DNA from: a virus
DNA length: 64,000 bases
Reading direction: 5' to 3' (one strand)
Virus record (IMG/VR): IMGVR_UViG_3300032235_000647
Location: 62,001-126,000 of that record
Below, in pieces: positions 16,301 to 24,125 of the stretch; within the stretch, counting starts at the first letter, position 1; each line of letters begins with the position of its first letter. The notes below the pieces were generated by a model that ran no database searches, was not told the DNA's origin, and saw only the letters and a program-made list of their open reading frames with translations. The position numbers were made by a program, and so were the translations under genes.

Positions 16301-18859
16301 TTTCCTTACATACAAGTAAGCAAGTTTGTATGCTCTTTTATATAAAACTGAATATGGTTTTTTACGAATTTGTGTTCGTTGTTTTTTAATGTTGATTAGT
16401 TTTTTATTTTTTGCAAAACTCCATCTCCTTGCAGCTCTTTGTGCTTGAGTTAAAGCCTCATCCAAACTTTCTTCATCTTCCCACTCTTCTAATTCTGCAA
16501 AATCATACTCTTGTTGCTGAGAATCCCAACCACAAGTGTGACATAAATATGGATGTTCATCTTTTACTTCAAGTTCCCATTCATGTTCACATATTTCACA
16601 TTTAATAGAAGTTCCAGCAATGGATTCCATCATAATTGGATCAGAACCCATCCACTCATTTTTCATCATATTGTCTACTAACTCAACATGAGATTCACCA
16701 GCTAATACAATAGGAATTTTACCTTGTGAAGATAATTCTTTTGTTTTTCTTAACAAATTTACATCTCTGAATTTATTAAAAGATTCTTGTGCAGCATGTA
16801 TTTTTGTTTTCTTATCACCATAATCATCTGCAAAAGATAATCTATATAGAGTATCAACATCTTCTTCAGTTGGATTTGAATCCCATGTATTCGATAAAGG
16901 TAGATTTGCTTCTTGTGCTGATTGTTTTAAAAGTTCTTTACCTTTATCGGTTAAGTAATCTTCAGGTGACATATCTTCTACACTATCACCTTGTCCTATC
17001 ATACTTGCCCAATTGGCAGCCATGACTTCTTCATTACTTAATCCAGTTTCTTGTTCTTGGTATTTGTATAGTGGAGATTCATTATCAAATACACTTGTCT
17101 CGTCACCATCCCATGTATCAATTCCTGCACCAATTTTTTGGAATTTCTTTGCAGCATAATCCATTTCGCCACCAAATTCCAACTCACCCTCATCATTACC
17201 CATTCCACCTTCACCTACAAACACAACGTCTTTCCATCTATCTTGTGGTATAGTTGATTTTACTTTATCAAGTATATCATCAACCATTTTTTTATTTCCA
17301 TGAACGGTTCCAAATACTTGCCCACCACCTTCAAGTTCGGTTGTTTGAATTTCCTTACCTGATTTAGCTCCTTGAAATGTATTTACACCTGATTTAGGTT
17401 GTTGTTTTTTAGCAGGATCACTTGATGGTAGTGAATCCTTATATCCACTATCTTTTGAAAAAATATTTTGTTTTGGTTTATTTTCAGGTGTAGAATCACC
17501 ACTCTCTATTGGAGTGTATTTACCACTATCATCTTTTTTAAAAATAGGAGCAGAAGAATCTTTTTCTTTACCTTTTTCCTTATATCTACCATACCCAATA
17601 TGGGTATATTTTTCATCTTCTTTATCGGCCTCAAAGAAAACTTGCTTTCCTTCCTTAACCAATCTGAATGTGACAACTTTTTTGCCATTTATAGTTGGCA
17701 TCCCGTGTTCGTCTTTACCGATTGTTTTTACAACTACTTTTTTATTTTTGAATTTACCCATCAATAGAGTATCTCCAATTTCAACTGGTAACGTGATTGA
17801 TTCCTTAACAACCTTTTTATCAGATTCTTTTGAAAGTTCTCTAGCACCTTTAGCAAGTTGTGTTGAAAGTTTATCATCAACATTTAATGCTTTATCAACT
17901 ACTGAATAACCAACTAATGATGCAGTACGAGTCACGTGTTTATACCACTTATCATAAGCACCATTTACCATTACATCAAATTCACCCATTGGGTCTTTTT
18001 TACCAATAGCACCTCTTGGAAAAAATGTAACTCTACCACTTGGTCCTTCTGGGTATGTAATATAATCATCCATTGAATCATCCATAACCATATTGATTAT
18101 TTCCCATCCAATTTGTTGAGCTCTTTCGCCGTTGATGACTTTAAACGAATTATAGTCCGGTAAGAAAATAACAGGACCATCATCAACCATATCTTGGCCA
18201 AATCCAGATGATACTTCTATGAGTAAATCTTCAAGTTGTGTTTTAGATAATCTGATACAAGATTCTTGTAACTTATTTGTAATAAGGTTGAATATTGTTT
18301 TGTTGAATTTAGAATATGCTCTATCTACAAAAAAGTTCTTTTTTTGTTCTTCACTTCCACTTCCCAATCCAATTCTTACTTCGGTTCCACTTACTCCTCC
18401 GCCACCCTCAGGTGCCACATAAATATATCCCTTATCTTTATATCCTTCGGTTGGGTTACCATCCCACTTTGCAAAATATTTACCACCCAATCTACTTGCA
18501 TCTTTTTGGCCAACTACGGTTACAAAAGCAGTAGTTTTTTCATCAAACTTTTTTAGGATTTCGGTAGGTGCATAAGGATTCTTGACCTCGTATATTTTGT
18601 TTGATGGAACACCAAACATCGTGGTCATAATTTGTTTTTTCTCCTTAAAATTAAATGGAGATTTTGGTTTTTCTACTTTATCAGAAGTTCCTATAAATAC
18701 ATTATCTTTTCCGAACTTACTAACTAAATGTGAATAAGTTGCATAATGACCTTTATGAAAAGGTTGAAATCTACCTGCATAAATGACTACTGTCTTTTTT
18801 ATGGGGGTAGATTCCTCTAATAATATTTGTTCTACTAAATATCTTGAAAGTTCGTTCAT
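13370..18859 (-). CDS. Giant multidomain head-packaged polyprotein (NMNAT-like, Zn ribbon, ligase-like)
   Basis: The 1829 residues start with an amphipathic leader ending ILLE/E (residue 15-16). An adenylyltransferase-like domain (about 22-165) follows, with GRFQPFHKGH (30-38) and G-T-E-V-R. After a second candidate site, LLIE/V (212-216), comes a domain with GPSGRV and LVGYSVVD. A YTHIGYG tag (418-452) follows FFE/A. Next are a region with VLAGESH (718-724), a C-x2-C...C-x2-C zinc ribbon (754-776) and a very basic segment (800-910). Helical domains with EHTTDTDIAKEIAMDHL (1187-1203) precede site LLKE/G (1427-1431). The C-terminal domain has KTDG (1470-1473), N-L-E-V-I and EGIVF (1800-1804), resembling nucleotidyltransferase/ligase motifs I, III and IV. 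Packaging and cleavage are inferred. Confidence 0.8.
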   Translation of the reverse strand: MNELSRYLVEQILLEESTPIKKTVVIYAGRFQPFHKGHYATYSHLVSKFGKDNVFIGTSDKVEKPKSPFNFKEKKQIMTTMFGVPSNKIYEVKNPYAPTEILKKFDEKTTAFVTVVGQKDASRLGGKYFAKWDGNPTEGYKDKGYIYVAPEGGGGVSGTEVRIGLGSGSEEQKKNFFVDRAYSKFNKTIFNLITNKLQESCIRLSKTQLEDLLIEVSSGFGQDMVDDGPVIFLPDYNSFKVINGERAQQIGWEIINMVMDDSMDDYITYPEGPSGRVTFFPRGAIGKKDPMGEFDVMVNGAYDKWYKHVTRTASLVGYSVVDKALNVDDKLSTQLAKGARELSKESDKKVVKESITLPVEIGDTLLMGKFKNKKVVVKTIGKDEHGMPTINGKKVVTFRLVKEGKQVFFEADKEDEKYTHIGYGRYKEKGKEKDSSAPIFKKDDSGKYTPIESGDSTPENKPKQNIFSKDSGYKDSLPSSDPAKKQQPKSGVNTFQGAKSGKEIQTTELEGGGQVFGTVHGNKKMVDDILDKVKSTIPQDRWKDVVFVGEGGMGNDEGELEFGGEMDYAAKKFQKIGAGIDTWDGDETSVFDNESPLYKYQEQETGLSNEEVMAANWASMIGQGDSVEDMSPEDYLTDKGKELLKQSAQEANLPLSNTWDSNPTEEDVDTLYRLSFADDYGDKKTKIHAAQESFNKFRDVNLLRKTKELSSQGKIPIVLAGESHVELVDNMMKNEWMGSDPIMMESIAGTSIKCEICEHEWELEVKDEHPYLCHTCGWDSQQQEYDFAELEEWEDEESLDEALTQAQRAARRWSFAKNKKLINIKKQRTQIRKKPYSVLYKRAYKLAYLYVRKEWTQRLFGMTPYNELSLPQKTRVSQMVQKKKRKIVKLAKFRFLPALKQKEADRFKSVNQYPSNLTFDTPTNEMSMSQLRGVERYAEKQLSPQDIEFTQHFFDRVNDPRNGKPISDAELTGFFKRLSRIKNKFKEFLEKYKEIVVRDKRYDINIPFVKQANQAIAKTVMRKDDFKSSDPILSFESENLIDEVNSGFYDGVRGSMTPNDAAGATGYMYNHSWEEYDTQEYYLGSLPGFELVHEVPSKFELGRAVDQGIPLMVHGDGNKTSKYNRILKAHFKSPQEFMNSTKSIKKESKIPGGLSQGMSLSDIAKKHNIPVSELMDEFKKGYKVEREHTTDTDIAKEIAMDHLFEDPKYYTKLKKIEETIQKVDNKWVVYRKTGGEKLGTHETYEEALKQLREIELDKFRKINKKIDELAPHGYPDQAWMDNHEKEMKKLRKQLDTIHKKTYELKEEVARYIDPRRVEAFLKKYPKVEDFMQKIVDKVKDVNRGYQLFLHYKDEKRLEKTWGGKKLVKPKSTNVKGLGRTALNKTGKSFNSKPIYNYEWDGKIDGPIWGELFQYVWNKKYQSVKESLLKEGGAYGHMNHPFDTEINLTFGQLKDIVNRALDGNLELAREKTDGQALAISWVGGRLVAARNKGHLKNKGAGALDIKGVADKFTGRGELEKAYNFAMKDLTDAIKSLSEAQRFKIFKDGACFMNLEVIYPTSVNVIPYGQPLLVFHGTMEYDDEGNAIGENQGAAKILAGMIKQINKDVQDNYTIQGPPVLFLPKSQDLSSKKGKYTAKISKLQKEFGLKDTDGVAEYHQAWWNDYINKKSPSMLDNKTKMGLVKRWAFGDKGFRIDSKNITDEKVLNWALTTDKEDQAKITKQNLMKFEDIFLGVGAEVLQFTSSVLTVNPDAAIRDMKKRLDQTIKEVEKSGDPKKIEKLKLELRRLQAIGGADKIVPNEGIVFTYQGKTFKLTGAFASLNQILGIFYA

Positions 18860-18865
18860 AATATG

Positions 18866-18899
18866 ATATACTTCATCAGTATATAAATATGAAGTATAT
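18866..18899. repeat. 11-bp perfect inverted repeat around a promoter-like motif
   Basis: Arms ATATACTTCAT (18866-18876) and ATGAAGTATAT (18889-18899) enclose a 12-base loop containing most of the recurrent TATAAATAT motif (18882-18890). It could be an operator or a weak hairpin ahead of the giant polyprotein gene. Confidence 0.6.
18882..18890 (-). promoter_or_regulatory. ATATTTATA promoter-like motif inside inverted repeat
   Basis: The coding-strand 9-mer lies 22 bases upstream of the start at 18859, partly within the loop of an 11-bp inverted repeat. Confidence 0.5.
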
Positions 18900-18904
18900 A
18901 AAGT

Positions 18905-19033
18905 TTAGTGATTTTTATATACAAACGGATCTCGTTTACGAAGTTCTTCTAATTTTTTCTTGTAGATTTCTTGTCTTTTTTTCTCTTCTCGCTTATTTTT
19001 AAAATAAGCTATAATTTTCTTGATTGGGTTCAT
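18905..19033 (-). CDS. 42-residue charged microprotein (KKRDPF-type)
   Basis: This short gene encodes MNPIKKIIAYFKNK followed by a Lys/Glu/Arg-rich helix and the ending RKRDPFVYKNH. The first dozen residues form an amphipathic, possibly membrane-associating helix. I recognise this pattern (I-K-K-I-x-A-Y-F-K-x-K ... R-D-P-F-x-Y-K) from other phage microproteins, but its function is unknown. It overlaps the end of the preceding gene by 35 bases and ends seven bases before the inverted repeat. Only two or three neutral codons would be expected by chance in this frame at this composition, and the charged pattern supports a real product. Confidence 0.6.
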   Translation of the reverse strand: MNPIKKIIAYFKNKREEKKRQEIYKKKLEELRKRDPFVYKNH

Positions 19034-20465
19034 TTTCTAATAATTTATTAAGGTTATTAACATAAGTATCTGAAATATATTCTTCACTCATTGAAAGTAA
19101 ATGATTTCTATTGTATTCTAATATCGGATATAATTTTTCATATAATTCATCCCATTCTTCATTTGTTTTTTCTACTAATGATTTTACTACTTCATATACT
19201 TTTATAATCCTTTCAGAATTATTTTGTATAGTATCATAAGATTCATCCCAAAACTCTGAAAAAGTTTTGAATCCCCATTTTTGTAGTTGATTTATTATAC
19301 CTGGCTTACCCAATATTACAAATGGATGTAAGTGAGCAATTCCTTTAAATGTTTTTTCCGAAATATAATGTCCATGTTCGTAAAATAAAGTTTCGGTTAT
19401 TAAACTAAAATATGTGTTTAAGTATGGTTCTTTCTGTTCAAATCCAAATCCCCAAACTTTTCCAATATTATCATAATCAATTATATTCTTTGGATTTTTA
19501 CTTAATTTAAAATACCCACCAATCATTTTAGATTTATATTGTTTATTTTGAATATATGAAACACCATCATAATCGGTACCATTTGCCAATTCTAATCCCA
19601 TATCGTCAAGACCATAATCCCATAATGTCAAATCAATCGAGTACTCACATTCTTTTAACAAACCATCAGTTTGAAGTAAACTTAAAATAATTACTCTATG
19701 TGGTGCAACTCTTCTATTATATATTAAACATTTTTTTGGTTTATTTTTTGTATTCTTTAATTCATTTAGATTCATTAAAGAACATTCATTTGCATTTCCA
19801 TTAAATTCAAATACTGAATCTGTACTTAACAAATGTTCGGTCTCTTTTTTCTTAGCAGTTACTGACCAGCAATAATACGCAGTATAAAATTGTTCTGATT
19901 CTAAATTATTTTTTAAATACTCTTCGTAAATATCACGAGTATTCATTGATGAAGATATTACAATAACTTTTTTTGGTGGTATATCTAATTCTTTACATTT
20001 TTTATGCAAATTTTCAAATAAAGAGTTTCTTATATCACCTTCACTACTATAATCCACAACTAAATAAAAATTAGTAGCATTTCTTAAATATTTTTTAGCA
20101 ATTTCAGATATAAAATCAAATGAATGTGTATGTTCATGATAATTTGTATTTTTACCAGTACAAGTATCAATACTACCATACGGATGAACTGTCATTAAAA
20201 ATAATGATTTATCCATTGAGTTTTCAAGAATTTTTTCATTCTCATCATATCTTACATCTGATATGTGTAAATCATTTAAACTCAATGGTAAATTCAAATT
20301 ACATTCATATACAGGTACTTGAACGTATTTTGAATTAAAAGTTTCTATAAAATTGTGATTAATCACAAAATTATTATTCCAAATATCATCAGTAAAATTC
20401 CAATTCCACCCAGTAGGAACAAATCCAGCAGGTCCCACTACATCAAATAATCTTTTAATTTTCAT
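18999..20465 (-). CDS. Glycosyltransferase-like protein, FKTF..WDESYD family (member 1)
   Basis: The 488 residues are probably a cytoplasmic sugar-transferring enzyme, although the activity is not proven. The C-terminal third carries the shared block I-S-E-K-T-F-K-G...HPFVILGKPG...GFKTFSEFWDESYD (about 380-428). It resembles the donor-binding end of fucosyltransferase-like folds (x-S-E-K...P..x-G). A similar block recurs in the proteins at 24126 and 27393 and, degenerate, at 48885. N-terminal features include VGPAGFVPTGWNWNF and a middle CLIYNRRVAPHR segment, also echoed in the 27393 protein (FLMYNRNSERMHR). It is the last large gene of the glycan cluster, overlapping the E1-beta gene by 11 bases. 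Confidence 0.65.
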   Translation of the reverse strand: MKIKRLFDVVGPAGFVPTGWNWNFTDDIWNNNFVINHNFIETFNSKYVQVPVYECNLNLPLSLNDLHISDVRYDENEKILENSMDKSLFLMTVHPYGSIDTCTGKNTNYHEHTHSFDFISEIAKKYLRNATNFYLVVDYSSEGDIRNSLFENLHKKCKELDIPPKKVIVISSSMNTRDIYEEYLKNNLESEQFYTAYYCWSVTAKKKETEHLLSTDSVFEFNGNANECSLMNLNELKNTKNKPKKCLIYNRRVAPHRVIILSLLQTDGLLKECEYSIDLTLWDYGLDDMGLELANGTDYDGVSYIQNKQYKSKMIGGYFKLSKNPKNIIDYDNIGKVWGFGFEQKEPYLNTYFSLITETLFYEHGHYISEKTFKGIAHLHPFVILGKPGIINQLQKWGFKTFSEFWDESYDTIQNNSERIIKVYEVVKSLVEKTNEEWDELYEKLYPILEYNRNHLLSMSEEYISDTYVNNLNKLLENEPNQENYSLF

Positions 20466-21003
20466 AATATAATTCAGGATATTCTACTAAAATAATTGGT
20501 CCATTTGATGATAATGCTTTTTTATATGCAGGAAGAATTTTATCAGCTGAATCCAATTTTATAATGGGAATATGTTTTAACATTGAAGAAAATTCATCAG
20601 AATAATCTGCCTTATGTTGATGGCCAGGATCCAATGGTTTATCAGAACCCTTTCCTACTCTAATGATTACATTTGGAATAAATTGACCATCTGACATTGA
20701 TTCAAGTTTATCCAAATGATTTATTAATTGGTTTGATGCACAAATAAGAAAATCCCATCTTGGATAAAATGATACTACACGATGACCTGTCATGGCCAAC
20801 CCAATACTCATACCCATCTGAGTTTCCTCCATTACTGGAGTTTCAATCATTCGTTCTTTTGGTAACCCTTCAATAGTTTTACTCATTGGGTTTCCATAAT
20901 ATACAATTTGTTGGCCAATAAAAATTGTGGAAGGGTCTTCCATGCACAATTTCATTGATTCTGTCAATGCATCTAAATACGGTGTATATTGTGGTGAACT
21001 CAT
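20455..21003 (-). CDS. E1 beta-like pyrimidine-binding subunit of a thiamine-diphosphate enzyme
   Basis: This 182-residue protein matches the pyrimidine-binding domain of transketolase-like E1-beta subunits. The motif ETPVMEETQMGMSIGLAM (54-71) includes the glutamate (E59) that activates the cofactor, and LDPGHQHKADYSDEFSSML (about 128-146) follows. The usual C-terminal transketolase domain is missing (full E1-beta is about 325 residues). The matching diphosphate-binding subunit is the separate gene at 25232. Together they could transfer a two-carbon or acyl unit in synthesis of a branched or keto sugar, suggested by the flanking epimerases. The start overlaps the upstream stop as TAATG. Confidence 0.8.
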   Translation of the reverse strand: MSSPQYTPYLDALTESMKLCMEDPSTIFIGQQIVYYGNPMSKTIEGLPKERMIETPVMEETQMGMSIGLAMTGHRVVSFYPRWDFLICASNQLINHLDKLESMSDGQFIPNVIIRVGKGSDKPLDPGHQHKADYSDEFSSMLKHIPIIKLDSADKILPAYKKALSSNGPIILVEYPELYYEN

Positions 21004-21995
21004 TATGGTCTTGAATTTGGATTATACTGATGTTTGTTTTCTTTATACCACTCAAGTGTTTCTTTAAGTGCCTGTTTCAAATCTCTTTTAGGTTTCCAAC
21101 CTGCTGTATTTATTTTCTTTGATGATAATAAACGAATCGGAATCATTGGTGCCTTATTATTTACATAAGAAATAGGATTATCATTTCCTTCTATTTCTTT
21201 AATCCATCCCAACACTTCATTTACACTAAATCCTTCACCATACGCAACATTAAAGATATTATATGTATCGTTGTTTTCGGCAACCCAAATGAACCCATCT
21301 GCCATATCTTCAACATGAAGTAAATCTCTAACTTCAGAGCCATCACCCCATACTGGAATTGGATTTAATCCATCAGCAACTTTACGAATATTTGCAGGAG
21401 TAACATGACATTTTTCGAAATCAAATTTATCGTTTGGTCCAAATGCATTTGAAGGTCTAACAATCAAACACTGCATTGGATTGTGAATTTGGTGTGAAAA
21501 ATAATCACAAAGTAATTCACCATATCGTTTCATATTACCAACTGCTCCATAAATTGGAAAAGTTGGAGTTGCGTGAATGTTTATATCTTCGGTACAAAAC
21601 TCATCCTTCATATCAGGATAAACGGTATTAGATGAAATGAATAGAAATTTCTTTACTCCATTTCTCCAACTTTGTTCCATAAGATTTACATTCATTTCAA
21701 CATTAGGTGTTACATGAAGTAATGGATTTTCTTTTGTATCTAATGCGTTAGATGTATTTGCTGCACAATGAAATACAACATCTACATCCTTTGTAACATT
21801 TTCACAAAAAAACTTTGTCTGCAAATCACCTTGAAAATGGTGTACTGATTCCCATCCATCAAAATCACCTCTTAAATCTCTTGAAAAAGAAGTTGATCTT
21901 AAATTTCTATAACCTTTTTCCCAAAGTAATCGCAGTAAATGTGAACCAATGAATCCACTTGCACCCGTAACTAAAATAGTATCTGTTTTTTTCAT
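21003..21995 (-). CDS. NAD-dependent epimerase/dehydratase (extended SDR)
   Basis: This 330-residue nucleotide-sugar SDR has the Rossmann motif TGASGFIGSHL (10-20), the F-H-C-A-A-N motif, S-S-N-T-V-Y with the active-site Ser/Thr, the late substrate motif RPSNAFGPND and GDGSEVRDLLHVEDMADG. The expected Y-x-x-x-K is replaced by IYGAVGNMKRYGE, with the lysine shifted relative to the tyrosine. Similar W/M-K-R spacing is known in some phage and bacterial relatives. It would act on a nucleotide-activated sugar such as a GDP- or dTDP-hexose; the substrate is not predictable. It is adjacent to another SDR at 21999 and to E1-beta. Confidence 0.88.
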   Translation of the reverse strand: MKKTDTILVTGASGFIGSHLLRLLWEKGYRNLRSTSFSRDLRGDFDGWESVHHFQGDLQTKFFCENVTKDVDVVFHCAANTSNALDTKENPLLHVTPNVEMNVNLMEQSWRNGVKKFLFISSNTVYPDMKDEFCTEDINIHATPTFPIYGAVGNMKRYGELLCDYFSHQIHNPMQCLIVRPSNAFGPNDKFDFEKCHVTPANIRKVADGLNPIPVWGDGSEVRDLLHVEDMADGFIWVAENNDTYNIFNVAYGEGFSVNEVLGWIKEIEGNDNPISYVNNKAPMIPIRLLSSKKINTAGWKPKRDLKQALKETLEWYKENKHQYNPNSRP

Positions 21996-21998
21996 AAC

Positions 21999-22964
21999 TT
22001 ATTTTTTATACTCATTTAAATAATAATCAATTGTTTGTTTTAATCCTTCTTTAAGGGATACTTGTTGAATAATACCAAATGATTCTGCTCTTTCGGTACT
22101 CATCAATCTTTTTGTATCGCCGTTTGGTTTTGTTGGGTCCCACTCAATATCCACTTTAACTCCATACATTTCTTCGTAGATTTCTACAAGAGTTTCTGCA
22201 AGTTCTTTGATTGTTACACCAGTTCCACTACCCAAATTAATTGGTTGTGTTAATTTTTGTTCGTACGCCTTAATAATTCCATCGGCAATATCACCTGCAT
22301 AGATAAAATCTCTAATAGGTGAACCATCTCCCCAACATACCAATGGATGTTCTTTTTCACCAAACAATCTTTTAATAAGTGATGCAATTACGGTTGATTC
22401 AGGTCCAAAATTATCGTGTCTACCATAAATGTTAGCAGGTCTTACAATTGACGCCTTATTCCAGTCATAAGATACTGAATAAACTTCTGCTTGTAATTCA
22501 CCTAGTCTCTTTGCCCATCCAGCATATTTATCTTTTTCCGATGGGAAAGTTTTCCAAACATCATCTTCATAAAATACTTCTGCTGGTTGATAAACTCCAA
22601 CCGTTGAAGTGTATACATACCATTCAACATCTTCCAATCTTGCTGCTTCCATCATATTGGTGTTGAATTGTAACATTGGTACAAAATAATCTGCAGGTTG
22701 CTCCATTGCTCTTTTCGGAGAACCCTTTACACCTGCAATATGAAAAATTATTTCTTGTCCTTTTACAACTTGTTTACACGAATCAAATTCTCTCAAATCT
22801 GCCTTGATAAACTGATAATTACCATCTTTATACTTTTCAACTTGATTCATTGGTTCGTGGATATCCACTGCTGTTACAAGTGCACCTTTATCGATACACT
22901 TTTGAACCATATAATTACCAACTAATCCATTGGCACCTGTTATTAAAACCTTTTTACCTTCCAT
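21999..22964 (-). CDS. NAD-dependent epimerase/dehydratase (extended SDR)
   Basis: The 321 residues begin with VLITGANGLVGNYM (5-18). They contain FHIAGVKGSP, YTSTVGVY, and an active-site-like region DKYAGWAKRLGE where the Lys is five positions after Tyr rather than four. The substrate-binding end has RPANIYGRHDNFGPES and WGDGSPIRDFIYAGDIADG. This is a typical nucleotide-sugar epimerase or dehydratase of the GDP-fucose synthase/UDP-glucose epimerase superfamily. It is the upstream partner of the SDR at 21003, three bases away, and probably performs a consecutive step on the same sugar. A promoter-like variant lies 14 bases upstream. Confidence 0.88.
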   Translation of the reverse strand: MEGKKVLITGANGLVGNYMVQKCIDKGALVTAVDIHEPMNQVEKYKDGNYQFIKADLREFDSCKQVVKGQEIIFHIAGVKGSPKRAMEQPADYFVPMLQFNTNMMEAARLEDVEWYVYTSTVGVYQPAEVFYEDDVWKTFPSEKDKYAGWAKRLGELQAEVYSVSYDWNKASIVRPANIYGRHDNFGPESTVIASLIKRLFGEKEHPLVCWGDGSPIRDFIYAGDIADGIIKAYEQKLTQPINLGSGTGVTIKELAETLVEIYEEMYGVKVDIEWDPTKPNGDTKRLMSTERAESFGIIQQVSLKEGLKQTIDYYLNEYKK

Positions 22965-22978
22965 TTTCTTATTTTATA

Positions 22979-22987
22979 TATACATAT
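22979..22987 (-). promoter_or_regulatory. Variant promoter-like motif ATATGTATA
   Basis: One mismatch from the recurrent 9-mer, 14 bases before the start at 22964, in a 35-base spacer that is otherwise only A/T. Confidence 0.3.
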
Positions 22988-22999
22988 ATGTTTTTATTT

Positions 23000-24124
23000 T
23001 TATATTGGTTTCCTACCATCGTTTTTAATTAAATCAGTAAAATTTGATTGAATATAAATTTTATTAAATTTATATAAACGATTTACTTCATCAACAAAAT
23101 TATGATATTCATTATGCTCCTCCATCCAAACTGCTTTACGTGTAAATGATTCATAATCCATGTGAGTCCATTGATATATTTTACCAAAATAAACAAGAGT
23201 TGCTTCGGAGTATTGTTGTTTCTGAATTCTATTTTCAAATTTTTTGTAAATCAATTCAGCAAACTCCCTCATTTCTTTGTAATTATCTAATTGAGTAACA
23301 AATGAACATCTTAAATTTTGTATAGTCGGTATAGTACTAATAAAATCTAAATTCTCCATTAAAACTTCCCAATTACCACCAATTCTTGTTTTATTTTCGT
23401 AGGTATCTTTTGTAGCAGCATCTATTGATATTTCTACTGATTTAACATACGGATGTGCCTTTTCTATCCTCTTCCAATTCTTTTCATTAAATAAATTGGC
23501 ATTAGTTGTCAAATAAATATCATCCAAATTTGGCCATAATTTTGGGTCAAATTCAAATAAAAATTTTCTAAATGATTTTGATGCCCAAGGGTCACCACTA
23601 CCTGTTATTGCTAATTTTCTTGCTTCTTTTGAATAGTTATTTTTTATAAAATCAGTTATATTATCAATTTTTATAATTTCATTTGGTTTTGCCATTATAA
23701 CGTGTAATCTACATGATGGACATTTTAAATTACAACTATCATCATAAGTAAAATTAATTGAACCAGGTCCTGAACTTATATTTTTGTCATCTACTACAAA
23801 TCCATCATGCATTTTAAATGGTAATTTTTCTTTTTCTACAAAAAATCCACTTGCTTTTTGAGTGTTTATCAATGTACTTAAATGAGGACAGGCAGTTTTA
23901 TGACAATGTGAATACGAACCATCTAAAACAGATTCTCTGATTTTATTTGCAGTTTCAGATTTCCAAACATCGTAATTTAATGTACCATCTTCATTTTTAC
24001 CATACCATAATTTTGTTTCCAACCAAGTTGGACAACATAATGTTGCATGGTCTTCAAAAAATTCTATATGTTTGAATGGTTGAATACAAATATATTTTTT
24101 AAGAATGTCTTCTTTATTTTTCAT
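23000..24124 (-). CDS. Radical SAM protein
   Basis: This 374-residue protein has the [4Fe-4S] radical SAM motif CNLKCPSC (C131, C135, C138), preceded by F-T-Y-D-D-S. GSGDP (a variant of the GGEP motif) lies about 50 residues later. Extra cysteines in CIQPFKHIEF...LCCPTWL (13-35) and a C-H-x3-C-P motif (74-79) may bind an auxiliary cluster or substrate. Related proteins modify sugars or peptides by radical chemistry. It lies in the sugar cluster between an SDR and a WDESYD-family protein, so a carbohydrate substrate is plausible, but a peptide one cannot be excluded. The N-terminal auxiliary Cys resembles SPASM/twitch-type proteins. Confidence 0.85.
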   Translation of the reverse strand: MKNKEDILKKYICIQPFKHIEFFEDHATLCCPTWLETKLWYGKNEDGTLNYDVWKSETANKIRESVLDGSYSHCHKTACPHLSTLINTQKASGFFVEKEKLPFKMHDGFVVDDKNISSGPGSINFTYDDSCNLKCPSCRLHVIMAKPNEIIKIDNITDFIKNNYSKEARKLAITGSGDPWASKSFRKFLFEFDPKLWPNLDDIYLTTNANLFNEKNWKRIEKAHPYVKSVEISIDAATKDTYENKTRIGGNWEVLMENLDFISTIPTIQNLRCSFVTQLDNYKEMREFAELIYKKFENRIQKQQYSEATLVYFGKIYQWTHMDYESFTRKAVWMEEHNEYHNFVDEVNRLYKFNKIYIQSNFTDLIKNDGRKPI

Positions 24125-24125
24125 G

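Noticed and set aside
16411-17767. Series of plus-strand open frames opposite the giant polyprotein
   Set aside because: They are rich in His, Leu and Ile as expected for antisense of Asp/Glu/Lys-rich coding DNA, with no domain.
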